A DNA stretch of 64,000 nt from Bolinopsis microptera (taxonomy: Eukaryota > Ctenophora > Tentaculata > Lobata > Bolinopsidae), in the NCBI RefSeq assembly GCF_026151205.1, contig NC_087082.1:5649908-5713907 (forward strand), read 5' to 3'. Of the stretch, positions 43,801 through 53,978 are shown in pieces. Below the pieces are notes generated by a model. The model ran no database searches. It was not told the DNA's origin and saw only the letters and a list, made by a program, of their open reading frames with translations. Both the position numbers and the translations under genes were made by a program. Every line of letters begins with the position of its first letter. Position 1 is the stretch's first letter.

Positions 43801-46800
43801 GTCAAACCGGGTGGCGGGGACAATTTTTAAATAAAGTTATAACTATTAAATAATATGGCATATTACACTTATAACTAATAAAGTACTAAGAGGCAAAACC
43901 TTTAAACTTTCCCCAGCTTTTCCATGCTTCCTTTTCGATGGCACTTTCCGAAGGGGGTGGAATAAATTTACCCTTCGTATACCTCAGAAAACATGCCCCA
44001 GAAACACCCCAAAAATTTTGATGGGAAACTTGGGAATTAATTCCTCTACCTCTTTATCTTAAAAAGAATTAACTAAAATTAAGAAAAACCCAAGATCCTT
44101 AAACCCAGTGCTCTAATTTTGCTCCTTCAAAAATTAAAAAAATTTTAATTTAAATTTTGGGCAGATCTTGAACACCAGGGGTACAAACTACTTTTAAATT
44201 ACCCCAAATTTGTTTTCCCAATTCTCCAACTCCCTTCCCGGAGAGGGTTTATTTTTAAGGGAAAACGGTGTCCCCACCGGGTGTCTGGAAATGCCCCCTC
44301 TCTGCTATCAACCATTTGGGTCCTGATAGAGGGGTATCAACTGAAAAAAAAACAACAGACGACAACAGCAGAACCGACAGACAGACAACAACCCGACAGA
44401 CAGCAAAAAACAGACAACAAAAGACCAACAGACAACAGAAACAAAAGGGGGGGGGGGGAAAAACAGACGAAACAGACAACAACAGACAACAGCGCAGACG
44501 ACAGCAGAAACAACCAAGACGCAACAGACAGACGACAACACACAACAAAAAACCAGACAACAAACCGACTAACCAGACGACACCAAAACCTTTTATAATA
44601 ATTACTTAAAAGAAGAAAGTAGTAAAAACCCCAATGGATGAAGATAACACACGTAAAAAAATAGTAATGTAACTCCACATCCCCAACAACAATTTTCCTT
44701 TTTTCGTTTGTGCACTTTTATTGAAAACGTGATGGCCCCAAAAGTTTCAGAAACCTTATGGGGGCCTCCCCGCCGGGGAAGCGACTCCCTTCCCTTAGAA
44801 ACCACGCCCCTTTTACCGTCCCCCTGGGCACAAGAGAGAAATTCGGACCCCTTAGCCTTTGTTTAGAGGGAAACTCCCTTTGGGGCCCCTGTAGGAAAAT
44901 TTATGAAAACTCTTCTTAAGACAAGAAAAACGGAAAGGGCGCTACAAGTTCTGGGGTTTAAAGCATCTTTTGTGGGTTTGTAACGATTGGGGTTTGAGCG
45001 ATGAGGTTGTCCCTAAAAATACCCATCTACACAATTTTCAGGGGGGGGGTGTTAAGAAGGGACATAAAAATTTTTAAATTGAAAGGGGAAGGCGGGGTTC
45101 TTTTTACGTTCAGGGAGCTACCAAAAAACAAACCCGGTCAATCAAACCCTGCCTTTATACCCTTTTTGGGGATGTTTTTCCCAAAATGTTCCTTTTATGG
45201 GGGAATCGTCTTTCTAAAGAGGGCCTGATGCCCATAAAGGGGGATAAACTTCTTTTTCCCCATCAGTCAGGACTAAACTTCATTTGTTAACTGATAACAA
45301 GCTTGAAATAAACCCGGCTCCCTCCCCGGTACGAGATAACCACAGAATGTTGGGGGAAAGGCCAATATTCCCCCTGGGGCAACTGCTTTCTGTCAAGTGA
45401 AACCCCACATGCAAAGTGACAAAATGCCATTCGTATTTATAGCAACATAATCACTTATATTTTTTAACGTATAATTCCGTAAAAGAAACTAGTAACCAAG
45501 GAACCTAACAATCCCCAATAAAACGTAACCCTGGGAACAATAACCAAACCCCCAGGAGGGGAAAATATAACCATGAACCATAACTAATCCCCCCGGATAA
45601 ACATAACCATGGGAACCCAAAATAAAACCCCCAAGAGAAAAAATAAACCAGGGAACCCTACCAATCCCCCCAAAAGAACATAACCATGGGAACCCTAATA
45701 AACCCCCCCGGGTAGAACAAAACCTGGAACAAGTAAAATTACCCCCCGAATGAAAATAGTAACCAGGTAACCTAACCCTCCCCCAGATAGACGGGTTTTA
45801 ACAGGATACATGATAAATCTGTACTTACGTCCACACCCCCAGAAACAGGTTTTAAAAAGGGGGTTTCGTTTCTAAATACCTCAGGGTGGGTCGGGCGATC
45901 AAGTTAAAAGAGCCCCAAGACCAAAGTTACCCTCTCTATTAGGGACGTATTTTTGGGGAACCGTGAACCCGTTTTTGGAACTAATGATTAAACGGGAAAA
46001 ATTTTTTTTGATTTGAATTGAACAAAGAAGAGACAGTTTTTAAAAAAGATAAGGGGAACTGTTTAGTTAATATCCTGTTTTAATTGCCTGTTTAATTATC
46101 CCGTTTTAATTGCACTTTAATTACCCCAGGCAAATAGACACCTGCAGGGGGAAAAAGATAACTTAAAACAACTGTCCCCTTAAGATCAGGTTAAAAGTAC
46201 AAAACTAGTGGGAAAAGGGAGGGCAATGTCTGCGCTGGGGAAAAATGGGGGGTTAAATTCTAATACACCTCAAATTTGATATAATTAGAGTATAACATAA
46301 AAGTAGTGAATTGCTTGTGGGGCAAAATCCGGTTTTGCCGCCTCAACCTGTGAAGAACGCGAATATTGATCTTTTGGGGGCCCCGCTTAAAGAAAAAAAC
46401 AAACTGGGGCCGCCCAGCTTGTTAATCCCTCTTTAATCTCAAGATATACTAGTTTGTAACTGATGTTAACATATCATTCCAGGTGGTATCTAAAGAGATC
46501 TCTGGACTACGGAACTCCTTAAAACAGAGCTCAGTGTCTAACCAGATAGCACGTCTCACACTAGACAAACAACAACAGTGACACAGAAGAGTTTGTCAGT
46601 CCGGAGGTAGAGTATTTGGAAAAGTTTTCTAAATACCTGGACTTTATAGGAACGATATTATCAGACTCTCCCACCGGGGAACAGACCGGGTCCTAGCATG
46701 AACATTGAGGCGGACAAGGCTAGTAATAATCTGTCTAAAAGAGAGGCATTGGTTTGAAGTAAGAGAGCACCACTAGAGATCAGGACAACAAACAGGGAGA

Positions 46801-49800
46801 TATAATCCCTGTCCCTCCCTGTTCATGTTAAGATGATATAAAGAGGGCGTGGTAAATGGCCAACAAACATTGACGAGAACATCTACATCTACATCATTCC
46901 AGACACCAAACATCATAATATTGGTCCTAATATCTATCATGATTCAATAGTAGTAGAAATAATTTCCAAGAACTTACCAAGTTTTGTCGAATTGGCTCGG
47001 GATGAGCTTCAGTTCACCATCTTGTACTTTCTTGATGGACCTCGCTGCCATGTCTTTACAGTTTATCCACCTGAATAGTGAATAATTATCTCATCATATA
47101 AACAAAATCCATCGCCTCTTGATAAGTTTAACTTTGCGCAGTGGAAATGAAAAATGAGTTGAAATATTTTGAAATGTTTCCCATTGTTATTTTGAAATAT
47201 TTCCCATTGCAATTTTGAAATATTTCCAATTGCAATTTTAAAATATTTCCCATTGTAATTTTGCGGTTTTGATAAATGGAAACCTGATGAAGATGTCGAT
47301 AACATTATAACACTAGTTAATCTTATAACACTTGTTAAGTTAACAACACTAGTTGTTTCTCTTGTTAAGTAAGCTGCTAGCATTCTGAGACTATATTTAT
47401 CAGTGTATTTTGACACAATGCTCTATATCCTGTATTAGCTGTACCAATTCTTATACGTAGCTAGTGTATTTAAACACTAAGAAGTCACATTTTCCTTTAT
47501 TATAAAACGAACTATTCTTTTATTAAGCCAATTCGTGACACAGTCTTTGTACCTCTCTCATATCTTCACTGGTTAATGGATTTCACAACATATGTATTTG
47601 TAGAGCGGCAGTTCGACTAATTTAAAATACACCCAGAATTCGAATAAACCATTGTTCAAATTTATTGTGCGGGGTTGAGCAATATTTGTATTGTCTATAA
47701 TACTCACCTTCGTTATTGAATAAACAATTAAACATTGCATCATCAGATAGAACACAACTTACTAGTTGTCTTGTCCATTTGTTTCAATTGTAATGATCGT
47801 GTTCGTCAGACCAGCAATCCTACTGGTAACTCTGGGAGTTCTTACAGTCCAGAGTAACGGAGTAAATCATAGTGTTGTTGATGAGGTTCCCACAGCCGAG
47901 GGTAACATGAAGGATCCAACTTATCCTATTGAGCAAAAAGATGAAGCAAAGAATACTCCAATAGACAAGCCGGAGAGAATCCCGTATCCTCAACAAACAA
48001 CTGTAAAGAGAGAGCAGGCGTACGCTCCAGTTCCCACAACAACTATTCAGGCAGAAGAGGACTGGACTGGAATCATTGTCCTGAACACAGTGAACTTCTT
48101 ATTATCAGTGTGTTGTATTGTCCTCAACATCATACTAACTTACACAATGCACGGTAAGAGAGCGTCTAGGGGGTTCGTTCAGGATCTGTACCTCCAGAAC
48201 AGTATAGCAGACTACTTCCTAGGACTGGGGGTACTCGCACAGAGCCCTGTGTTGTATCTCATGATTTCCAGAGGGAGTGAAGTGTCCGGGTTAACTGTGC
48301 CAGTGTATATCATCTACTTTGTGACGGCCCTTGCAATCAGGATGAGCGTGTTCATGAACTGTGTGTTGGGAGTGGTCCGGTGTCTGAACATCATTCAGCC
48401 CTTTTATCTGATAAACAAGAGGGTAATCTCTGTGTGCACGTTACTGTATATGGAGGTCTGTGTTATAATAGTAGGTGTGGATTTGTGGCAGTTTAGTGAG
48501 AAGGTAGGGATAGAGAACCAGGTGTTCCTGGTGAAGTCACTGGTTATAAAGGGGCTGTCCGGGTTCGGACTGAGTCTTGTAACCATGGAGAAGGAACAGT
48601 ACGGTCCCACCTACTTCGGGTACCATCTTGGTAATCTCTTCCAGTTTATCTTACCTACTGCTGTACCGACGTTGTTCTGCTTTGTGCTAATGATAGTGCA
48701 GCTTTGCCACTTGTCAAGGAAACATACTCGCCATGTACTGACTCAGGAGAATGGAGTAAAGCAGCTGAAAAGGGAGATCTCCATGTTACCGAAAGCTAGC
48801 TTAACTATCTTCCTACTGACTTGTATCTACGTGAGCACCTCAGCTGTTTCCATAGTAACCTGGCTGGTAGTGGATGGAAGAGGAGGGTATCTAGGTTCCA
48901 AGAGTAATTACGAGAGTTTGCTAGAAAAAAAGAGGACTACAACTCCGTGGGGTGATCTGACAGCTATATACTTCTCCTTATCCACATGTGCTCTGATCTG
49001 CTCCACGCTCACCCCTCTCACACTGTTAGTTAGAGGTACTGGACCTGCCTTTAACTCCGTCAGACAGATGTTCTTCAGACTGAGCAGCTCTAGAGAAACT
49101 AATTAAGAAACCAAATAATAGCACACTCAACCAAGACTGGCTAATAAGTTAACACTGAACAATTGTTTCTGTTCAAATTTAAAATATTAAATAAGTTGAT
49201 TGTTTTAGCAGAAAGTTTATGTTTCTAATGTAACGCTCTGTTACTCCAGTAGTAGTATGTTGTGAATCAACGGTAAGACGAGTTTTATATTGCGATACTT
49301 CCTTTGTTGTTTTAAAATTACTTCGTGAACAGAGAATGGCTAGCTTGACATAAGATAATTTGATAAAGAGATTATTGCAACTAATACAAAAGGTTGTGTT
49401 CTTACGCGTTAATACAATTGTTGTGTGGTGACCGTTTATTTATAAAGATCACCAAAGCACAAAGCAAATCTTTGGAAAATGGAAATTAGAACAATTTTAA
49501 CCAAATCTTCGGGCTTCAATTCCAGACTGGGTAAGGCCAGAGGAGAGGGGGGTAAACACATGTTTTCTATTTTCACATATTATGTGACAGAGCAGCAGAG
49601 CTGCTGGAGAAGAACAAGTAGAGAAAAACTGCATCGAAATCCGACCTTGCGTTTCTGAGATATTGGGCGCAAAAGTTTGAAGTTCACCTGTTATAACAAG
49701 TAAAACATAGGGTAAACCTCAACGTTAGGAAAATACTGGTCACACCCATTACCTGAGTATGTCCTTACTTACCACTGAGGTTTAAGAAGGGGCTCCACTA

Positions 49801-50182
49801 TGTCCTTACTTACCACTGAGGTTTAAGAAGGGGCTCCACTATGTCCTTACTTACCACTGAGGTTTAAGAAGGGGCTCCACTATGTCCTTACTTACCATTG
49901 AGGTTTAAGAAGGGGCTCCACTATGTCCTTACTTACCACTGAGGTTTAAGAAGGGGCTCCACTATGTCCTTACTTACCACTGAGGTTTAAGAAGGGGCTC
50001 CACTATGCCCTTACTTACCACTGAGGTTTAAGAAGGGGCTCCACTATGTCCTTACTTCTGCTGCACGTGGGCACCACCATATCGTGATCCAGACACTGCA
50101 CGTAGAGATCGAGCTCTTCTAGCGCACGGCGCACTGCGACACGTGCGTCAAACCTGCGCATCCCCTCGAACATCGGACACAC
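31113..50182 (-). CDS. VARS1: Cytosolic valyl-tRNA synthetase (partial)
   Basis: The enzyme charges tRNA-Val in the cytosol. Visible exons, N- to C-terminal: 50182-50019, 47070-46978, then a gap, then 34877-34709, 34483-34326, 34227-34131, 33925-33778, 33006-32864, 32695-32611 and 31299-31113 (stop TAG at 31113-31115). All junctions are GT-AG with matching phases, and the last seven exons give 328 residues to the stop. The exons with the HIGH region lie off-window or unrecognised upstream of 50182. Those with KMSKS should lie between 35.7 and 46.9 kb but are hidden in degraded sequence or displaced. A GPCR sits on the opposite strand in one intron. Three exons have tandemly repeated 3' ends with their splice donors. 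Confidence 0.92.
31340..31434. repeat. (GTGTGG)n / (GT)n microsatellite
   Basis: gggtgt-rich units followed by about 20 GT repeats, in the last intron of valyl-tRNA synthetase. Confidence 0.9.
31592..32352 (+). mobile_element. LINE ORF1 fragment (coiled coil plus RRM-like domain)
   Basis: In several frames from 31592 the translation first gives a helical, charged coiled-coil stretch ([19 protein letters not shown]), then after a frameshift near 31880 a domain with [34 protein letters not shown], and [19 protein letters not shown]. This is the RRM-like nucleic-acid chaperone of L1/Tx1-type ORF1 proteins. No endonuclease or reverse transcriptase follows; an 11 bp repeat starts at 32340. It is a dead insertion in a valyl-tRNA synthetase intron. 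Confidence 0.7.
32340..32580. repeat. 11 bp tandem repeat (agtgattagta)
   Basis: About 20 variants of agtgattagta, immediately 3' of the LINE ORF1 fragment and ending 30 bases from the splice donor of exon 32695-32611. It may have grown from the 3' end of the LINE insertion. Confidence 0.85.
33158..33817. repeat. 46 bp array of exon end plus 5' splice site, about 14 copies
   Basis: Each unit, on the gene strand, is the last 41 bases of valyl-tRNA synthetase exon 33925-33778 (encoding [11 protein letters not shown]) followed by gttag, the first bases of the intron. Every copy therefore ends in a complete donor (gccag/gttag). The unit length is not a multiple of three, so use of a distal donor would usually shift the frame. 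Confidence 0.9.
34928..35685. repeat. About 59 bp array containing an exon end and donor, 13 copies
   Basis: On the gene strand each unit contains tgctcgtatctaactcag/gttagt. The first part encodes CSYLTQ, exactly what valyl-tRNA synthetase needs before ARDLN of exon 34877-34709, and it is followed by a donor. Some copies are shortened by about 9 bases. The body of the parent exon is missing: after 35690 sequence changes to the AlkB/SGNH ORF element. Confidence 0.8.
35799..37290 (+). CDS. Transposon-type ORF with AlkB-like dioxygenase and SGNH-like hydrolase domains
   Basis: Open for about 500 residues before the sequence degrades. Residues 60-155 are charged and partly helical. Residues 200-356 match the AlkB type of Fe(II)/2-oxoglutarate dioxygenases: HSD (281-283) and H337 as the metal triad, and RISLMFR (349-355) as the R-x5-R oxoglutarate motif. 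Residues 388-490 look SGNH-hydrolase-like: [10 protein letters not shown], then [12 protein letters not shown] with the G-x-N-D block. AlkB members reverse alkylation of nucleic acid, and SGNH domains occur in LINE ORF1 proteins. A retroelement origin is inferred from the domain pair and the endonuclease-like fragment downstream. It replaces the expected exon of valyl-tRNA synthetase at this point. Confidence 0.65.
38380..38460 (+). mobile_element. Possible start of a LINE endonuclease domain
   Basis: One short readable frame gives [20 protein letters not shown], which looks like the first strand and helix of LINE apurinic-type endonucleases (NvrSLngki). It is on the same strand as, and 1.1 kb after, the AlkB/SGNH ORF, so it may be the next ORF of the same element. 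Short and in bad sequence. Confidence 0.35.
44345..44585. repeat. Degenerate cagacaaca-type repeat
   Basis: Short units of cagacaaca and cagacgacaaca repeat for about 240 bases inside the degraded block. The Thr/Gln/Asn-rich frames over it are not credible proteins. Confidence 0.7.
45480..45790. repeat. Degraded minisatellite (ataaccatgggaaccta unit)
   Basis: About eight copies of a 34-36 bp unit containing aaccatgggaacc and a C run are visible despite heavy base errors. Confidence 0.65.
46483..46696 (+). CDS. Candidate terminal exon of an unrecognised gene
   Basis: After an acceptor-like cattccag (46475-46482) the plus strand reads [15 protein letters not shown] and QIARLTLDK, then with one base skipped near 46569 reads [17 protein letters not shown] and ends GEQTGS at TAG 46694-46696. 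Amino-acid composition looks genuine and helical, and the frame break lies at a repetitive aacaacaac where an indel error is likely. No family recognised, no upstream exon found, and it would lie inside the valyl-tRNA synthetase gene on the other strand. Confidence 0.3.
46978..50182 (-). CDS. VARS1: Valyl-tRNA synthetase exons at the end of the editing domain
   Basis: 50182-50019 encodes [20 protein letters not shown], then [19 protein letters not shown], the segment that leads out of the CP1 editing insert. 47070-46978 continues [19 protein letters not shown] and ends PSQFDKTW, just before the expected Rossmann segment with ISRQLWWGHR, which I could not find. The phase across the 3 kb intron is consistent. 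That intron contains a 446-residue GPCR on the other strand and an array of the exon end (49765-50050). Confidence 0.9.
47150..47275. repeat. Tandem repeat of gaaatatttcccattgcaatttt
   Basis: Four to five units of about 27 bases in a valyl-tRNA synthetase intron, near the acceptor of exon 47070-46978. 47281-47350 has further short acactagtta repeats. Confidence 0.75.
47766..49106 (+). CDS. Seven-transmembrane receptor, GPCR-like, with signal peptide
   Basis: Single exon, 446 residues. Met10 (47793) starts a typical signal peptide ([19 protein letters not shown]), so it may be the true start. A long polar extracellular part rich in Pro, Glu and Lys (to about 100) leads into seven hydrophobic segments. 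Helix 2 has [10 protein letters not shown], helix 3 ends [11 protein letters not shown] (203-213), a DRY-region relative, and a basic third loop (KHTRHV, KQLKRE) precedes helix 6. The NPxxY of helix 7 is replaced by LTPLTLLV. It looks like a divergent, lineage-expanded rhodopsin-like receptor. It is nested on the opposite strand in an intron of valyl-tRNA synthetase. Confidence 0.8.
   Translation: MSCPFVSIVMIVFVRPAILLVTLGVLTVQSNGVNHSVVDEVPTAEGNMKDPTYPIEQKDEAKNTPIDKPERIPYPQQTTVKREQAYAPVPTTTIQAEEDWTGIIVLNTVNFLLSVCCIVLNIILTYTMHGKRASRGFVQDLYLQNSIADYFLGLGVLAQSPVLYLMISRGSEVSGLTVPVYIIYFVTALAIRMSVFMNCVLGVVRCLNIIQPFYLINKRVISVCTLLYMEVCVIIVGVDLWQFSEKVGIENQVFLVKSLVIKGLSGFGLSLVTMEKEQYGPTYFGYHLGNLFQFILPTAVPTLFCFVLMIVQLCHLSRKHTRHVLTQENGVKQLKREISMLPKASLTIFLLTCIYVSTSAVSIVTWLVVDGRGGYLGSKSNYESLLEKKRTTTPWGDLTAIYFSLSTCALICSTLTPLTLLVRGTGPAFNSVRQMFFRLSSSRETN
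49107..49764. other. 3' flank of the receptor
   Basis: AT-rich and without coding signal. It leads into the exon-end array of valyl-tRNA synthetase. Confidence 0.4.
49765..50050. repeat. 41 bp array of exon end plus 5' splice site, 7 copies
   Basis: On the gene strand the unit is aaggacatagtggagcccc, cttcttaaacctcagtg and then gtaagt, that is, the last 36 bases of valyl-tRNA synthetase exon 50182-50019 ([11 protein letters not shown]) followed by a consensus donor. The parent exon itself contains agaagtaaggacatag, which already resembles a donor, and the duplication joins exon end to this internal site. Confidence 0.92.
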
Positions 50183-52415
50183 CTGCAGGGGATTAGAAGG
50201 TAGTTACTTTAGCGTGCAGTGAAATGCTAATCAATTCCTTCCGTTTTCTGACATACGTGCCATTTTCGAGATTTTGGATTCCATTATCCAATTTCCTTTA
50301 TGGGAAATCCCTGATAACCATCAAAAACCATCAGAATGTGAACTAGAACCGACCAGATATCCGGTACGGCTTTAATATCCGTTCCAGTCTAGTTTCCAAT
50401 AACTTGACCGGACATTCAACCGGACATTCCTCCTAAAAAATTTTCATCAAAAATCCTGAAATGTATATATTTTGTCGTCTAAATCTTTGCAAAGGGACAT
50501 CCAGTCTCTAGTCAGTGCCCTCGGTGAATTCATGGTAGCTTGTAATCTGTCAGCGAATGTTAAAGACCCGTTTATTTGAGACAAAGAAAGGAGTCAAAGC
50601 AGCTACCCAGATCAATGATAATCATAAAACAATCTTCATTCATGACCATTGCAAGCAGAGGGTTCCTACTTTATTGTGGCAAGCAAGTCCGTCGCTAACT
50701 CCCCTTATACCAAGTATTAAAATTAGATACATTATCCTTGGTGACAGGTTCCTAGTGTAATCTCATTAGTTATAGCGACGCCACGAACGTTTCAGAGCTG
50801 CTTTTTGGTTTTATTTCTAGAACAATCTCTACATTCTTCAAATATACGTTCTGATTTTATTCCAACTCATTTCTAGCTCTGCTCATACAGCATAGAACAA
50901 CCAAGAACCTGGCCACCTGGGTAGGGTTTATTACCCGATTAGTAAGTAGATGTGTATTATGAAATATATTAAGAAGTGTTTGAGCTCTCGGCATGTGTTC
51001 AGATAACGGACGTGAGCCGGGTCCGAAAGGGGCTGGTTCTAGTAATCTCGTATCCAAATACTTTGGCCATGAGATTGATATCTCCAGTGGTTCCTAGTTG
51101 TCGGGGATATGTAATGATTGGTTCCCAGTTGACGGAGCTGATTGGATTTCCCAAGCTTGCATGTTAATTAGTTAACTAGGTAAAATTGAAAGGTTCCCAG
51201 TTTTCCGTCAGCCCATCAGTGACCTCTGCACTGCTCGCACAACATATCAATCAGTGACTGCTGCTCGCAAAGCAGAAAATTTGTTGAAATTTGAGGGCAT
51301 GAAGTATGAACACATTTAGTTGGACATTCTTTATTTTGCTCCTCAAATTGTGCTTCTCAAATTTTCCCTTCTGAACACCCGGTTCCAGTCCGGCAAAACC
51401 CGGCAAACTGGAAAATAGATTGAAATCTGGCCGTTAGCCAATACCCAAGACCGGCCGGTTCCTAGTGTAAACTCCTTAGCCCTGATGCGAGCGAGGCCGT
51501 TTAATAAAGACATACTGGCTTATGCGAACAGAGACTCTACTCCATAATTCAACAGATTAGGGCAGTGGGGGAATTACCACCGGGAAAACTGTTAAGCTGC
51601 ACCAGCTGAGACCAGCTCGCTGCTCGCTGCTAGCACGGGGGGAGGGGGGGACTCGCACACTTTAATACGCCAGAGGAGAGAAGGCGTACAATTACCACGC
51701 TCCTAAGGTGAGATATACCTGTTCAATAGTCAACATCAAAACCTCGTGCAATGCAAAGGAATGACACGGCATGAGGTGCTGCCCCCCCCCCCCCCCCCCA
51801 GCTCCACATCTACATATTTTATAGTAGTAGTGTACCTTGTGTCAGCTATAAAACTGGGATCACGTTCGGACTATAAGTTTAATAGCTGAGTTTATGGCTT
51901 ATTGTAATACTCCTATCTTAATTCGGCGAACACGTATTAAATTATCAGCAGCTGGTTTATAGCCATTAGCCATTACTGGGCGTGTTCAAGCAGGAGCTAA
52001 TATGAGAAAATCGAACACACGCATTGGATCAACTTCAAGATTATTCTGGAAAAATCGAACATGTGGTCGAACACGCGCATTAAAATTGTCCGCCATTCCT
52101 GTTTGAAACGTTACACGTCTCGTTTGACTTTGAGTTTTGACACGCTGGTCGTGTACAATCCACTATTTTATTACTTATCTGCTGTTGTGTTTATCAATTT
52201 GCAGTGTACTGCAAAGATTACAATATTATAGAATAATACATTTCATTGAAAGATTTTTTGACCACATAACTTAAAGAATTGAAATAGGCCCTTTTAATCT
52301 GTAAGTGGCGGTATAGGATAACAGTACGGCAATTAAATTATTGAGGCCTTCCCAGACAAAAGATCGACTGTTTTAATTGCTTGTAGCCTTGTTACTTTGT
52401 AGGATTATTTCTTAA
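50183..52415. other. Non-coding DNA with scattered repeat fragments
   Basis: No gene recognised. ggttcctagtgtaa occurs at 50745 and 51462, a poly(C) tract of 18 is at 51782-51799, and short mirrored segments occur around 51210-51290. Upstream exons of valyl-tRNA synthetase are expected on the minus strand but I cannot see them here. Confidence 0.4.
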
Positions 52416-53797
52416 GGGGGGGGGGGGGGGGGTTCACCCTGATTTTTTTGTGAAACTTGGTTTCGAGATAGCAGTTGACCAACAAACTAGGACCAGTGAC
52501 CAAACTTTTGAGGGGGTTCCGGACCCCAACCGCCAAACGGTCCCCGCGGGGGAGCCACGCCCATATTTGGTCCAAATCAGGCCCAATTTAGCCAAATACC
52601 TTGAAAATGCCCAAAACCCAGATTTTAGGTGCTCTTCTTGTAGCTAGTGGTCCCTTGAACTCGTATATGAATTTTCATCAAGATTAGACAAAAAATGACT
52701 GAGTTATAAGCTAAAAACTATATGCCCTTATTTGGGCATACGCACTAAATTTGATCGATTTTGGCCCATAAATTGGTCAAATATCAATATTTTTGAATGA
52801 AACTAACTTTATATGAAAGGTAAGTCTAAACTACACATTCTCTATGATTATCAGCTCAATATCTACCTAACTGTGGATTCTGTGTTCAAATAATCGCAAA
52901 AAATAAACAAAATCGCCCATATCTCAGTTCGCGATATTTGCAAAACTGACTTCGCTCAAAACAATAGAACTCAATAGGGTTTCAATATTTTTTCATGAAA
53001 TTTTCAGAATCAACGTAGAATTGTCTCATGACCTTAAGTTTTGGGACAGAATTTTGAGTTAGGCCTTTAAAAAAATTTGGCGGCCAAATTCCAAAATTTG
53101 CACTGCTAAATTTAGAATTTGGCCGCCAAATTTTTTTAAAGGCTTAACTCAAAATTCTGTCCCAAAACTTAAGGTCATGAGACAATTCTACGTTGATTCT
53201 GAAAATTTCATGAAAAAATATTGAAACCCTATTGAGTTCTATTGTTTTGAGCGAAGTCAGTTTTGCAAATATCGCGAACTGAGATATGGGCGATTTTGTT
53301 TATTTTTTGCGATTATTTGAACACAGAATCCACAGTTAGGTATATATTGAGCTGATAATCATAGAGAATGTGTAGTTTAGACTTACCTTTCATATTAAGT
53401 TAGTTTCATTCAAAAATATTGATATTTGACCAATTTATGGGCCAAAATCGATCAAATTTAGTGCGTATGCCCAAATATGGGTATATAGTTTTTAGCTCAT
53501 AACTCAGTCATTTTTTGTCCAATCTTGATGAAAATTCATATACGAATTTAGGGGACCACCAGCTACAAGTAGAGCACCTAAAATCTGGGTTTTGGGCATT
53601 TTCAGGGTATTTGGCTAAATTGGGCCTGATTTGGACCAAATATGGGCGTGGCTCCCCCGCGGGCACCGTTTGGCGGTTGGGGTCCGGAACCCCCTCAAAA
53701 GTTTGTTCACTGGTCCTAGTTTGTTGGTCAACTGCTATCTCGAAACCAAGTTTCACAAAAAAATCAGGGTGAACCCCCCCCCCCCCCCCCCCCCCCC
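52416..53797. mobile_element. 1.38 kb near-perfect palindrome with poly(G) ends and TTAA flanks
   Basis: The left arm (52416 to about 53092) and right arm (about 53116 to 53797) are inverted copies with few differences, separated by about 20 bases. The outer ends are a run of 17 G on the left and 22 C on the right, then ttcaccctgattttttt. TTAA lies directly outside each end (52412-52415 and 53798-53801). A 65-82 codon frame (FEIAVDQQTRTS) is present in both arms; I do not recognise it. A fragment of the arm recurs at 63445-63470. It resembles a foldback TTAA-targeting transposon. Confidence 0.75.
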
Positions 53798-53978
53798 TTA
53801 ATTAGGCCCCTTCCAGCCATTGCCACCTGCCACCTAATTTGGCAGGTTTTACATCAAGACTGATAATCAATTTGAAGTCTTAAAATGATTCCTGCAAAAT
53901 TAACCGAAAACCTGCCTATTTATCGTATTCGTGCAGAGATTTATCTCACGTAATTATTTAATCGAGTTGTTGATTTAT

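Larger units (their letters stand above)
37291..46450. other. Unreadable homopolymer-inflated sequence
   Basis: For about 9 kb runs of A, T, C and G are stretched (cccc, gggg, aaaa, tttt throughout), frames last only tens of codons, and no normal gene can be read. The change begins inside the AlkB/SGNH ORF near 37290 and fades near 46450. It has the same look as 5452-6720, where a clean duplicate proves technical damage. The missing catalytic exons of valyl-tRNA synthetase and the rest of the retroelement are expected here. Confidence 0.75.

Noticed and set aside
44255-44678. Gln/Thr/Asn-rich and Cys/Val-rich frames on both strands
   Set aside because: All derive from the cagacaaca repeat in degraded sequence.
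50857-51167. Overlapping 60-70 codon frames on both strands
   Set aside because: No domain, no conservation signal visible, and surrounded by repeat fragments.
52450-53756. Short frame FEIAVDQQTRTS... as a gene pair
   Set aside because: It appears in both arms only because the element is a palindrome; it is under 85 codons and has no known family.
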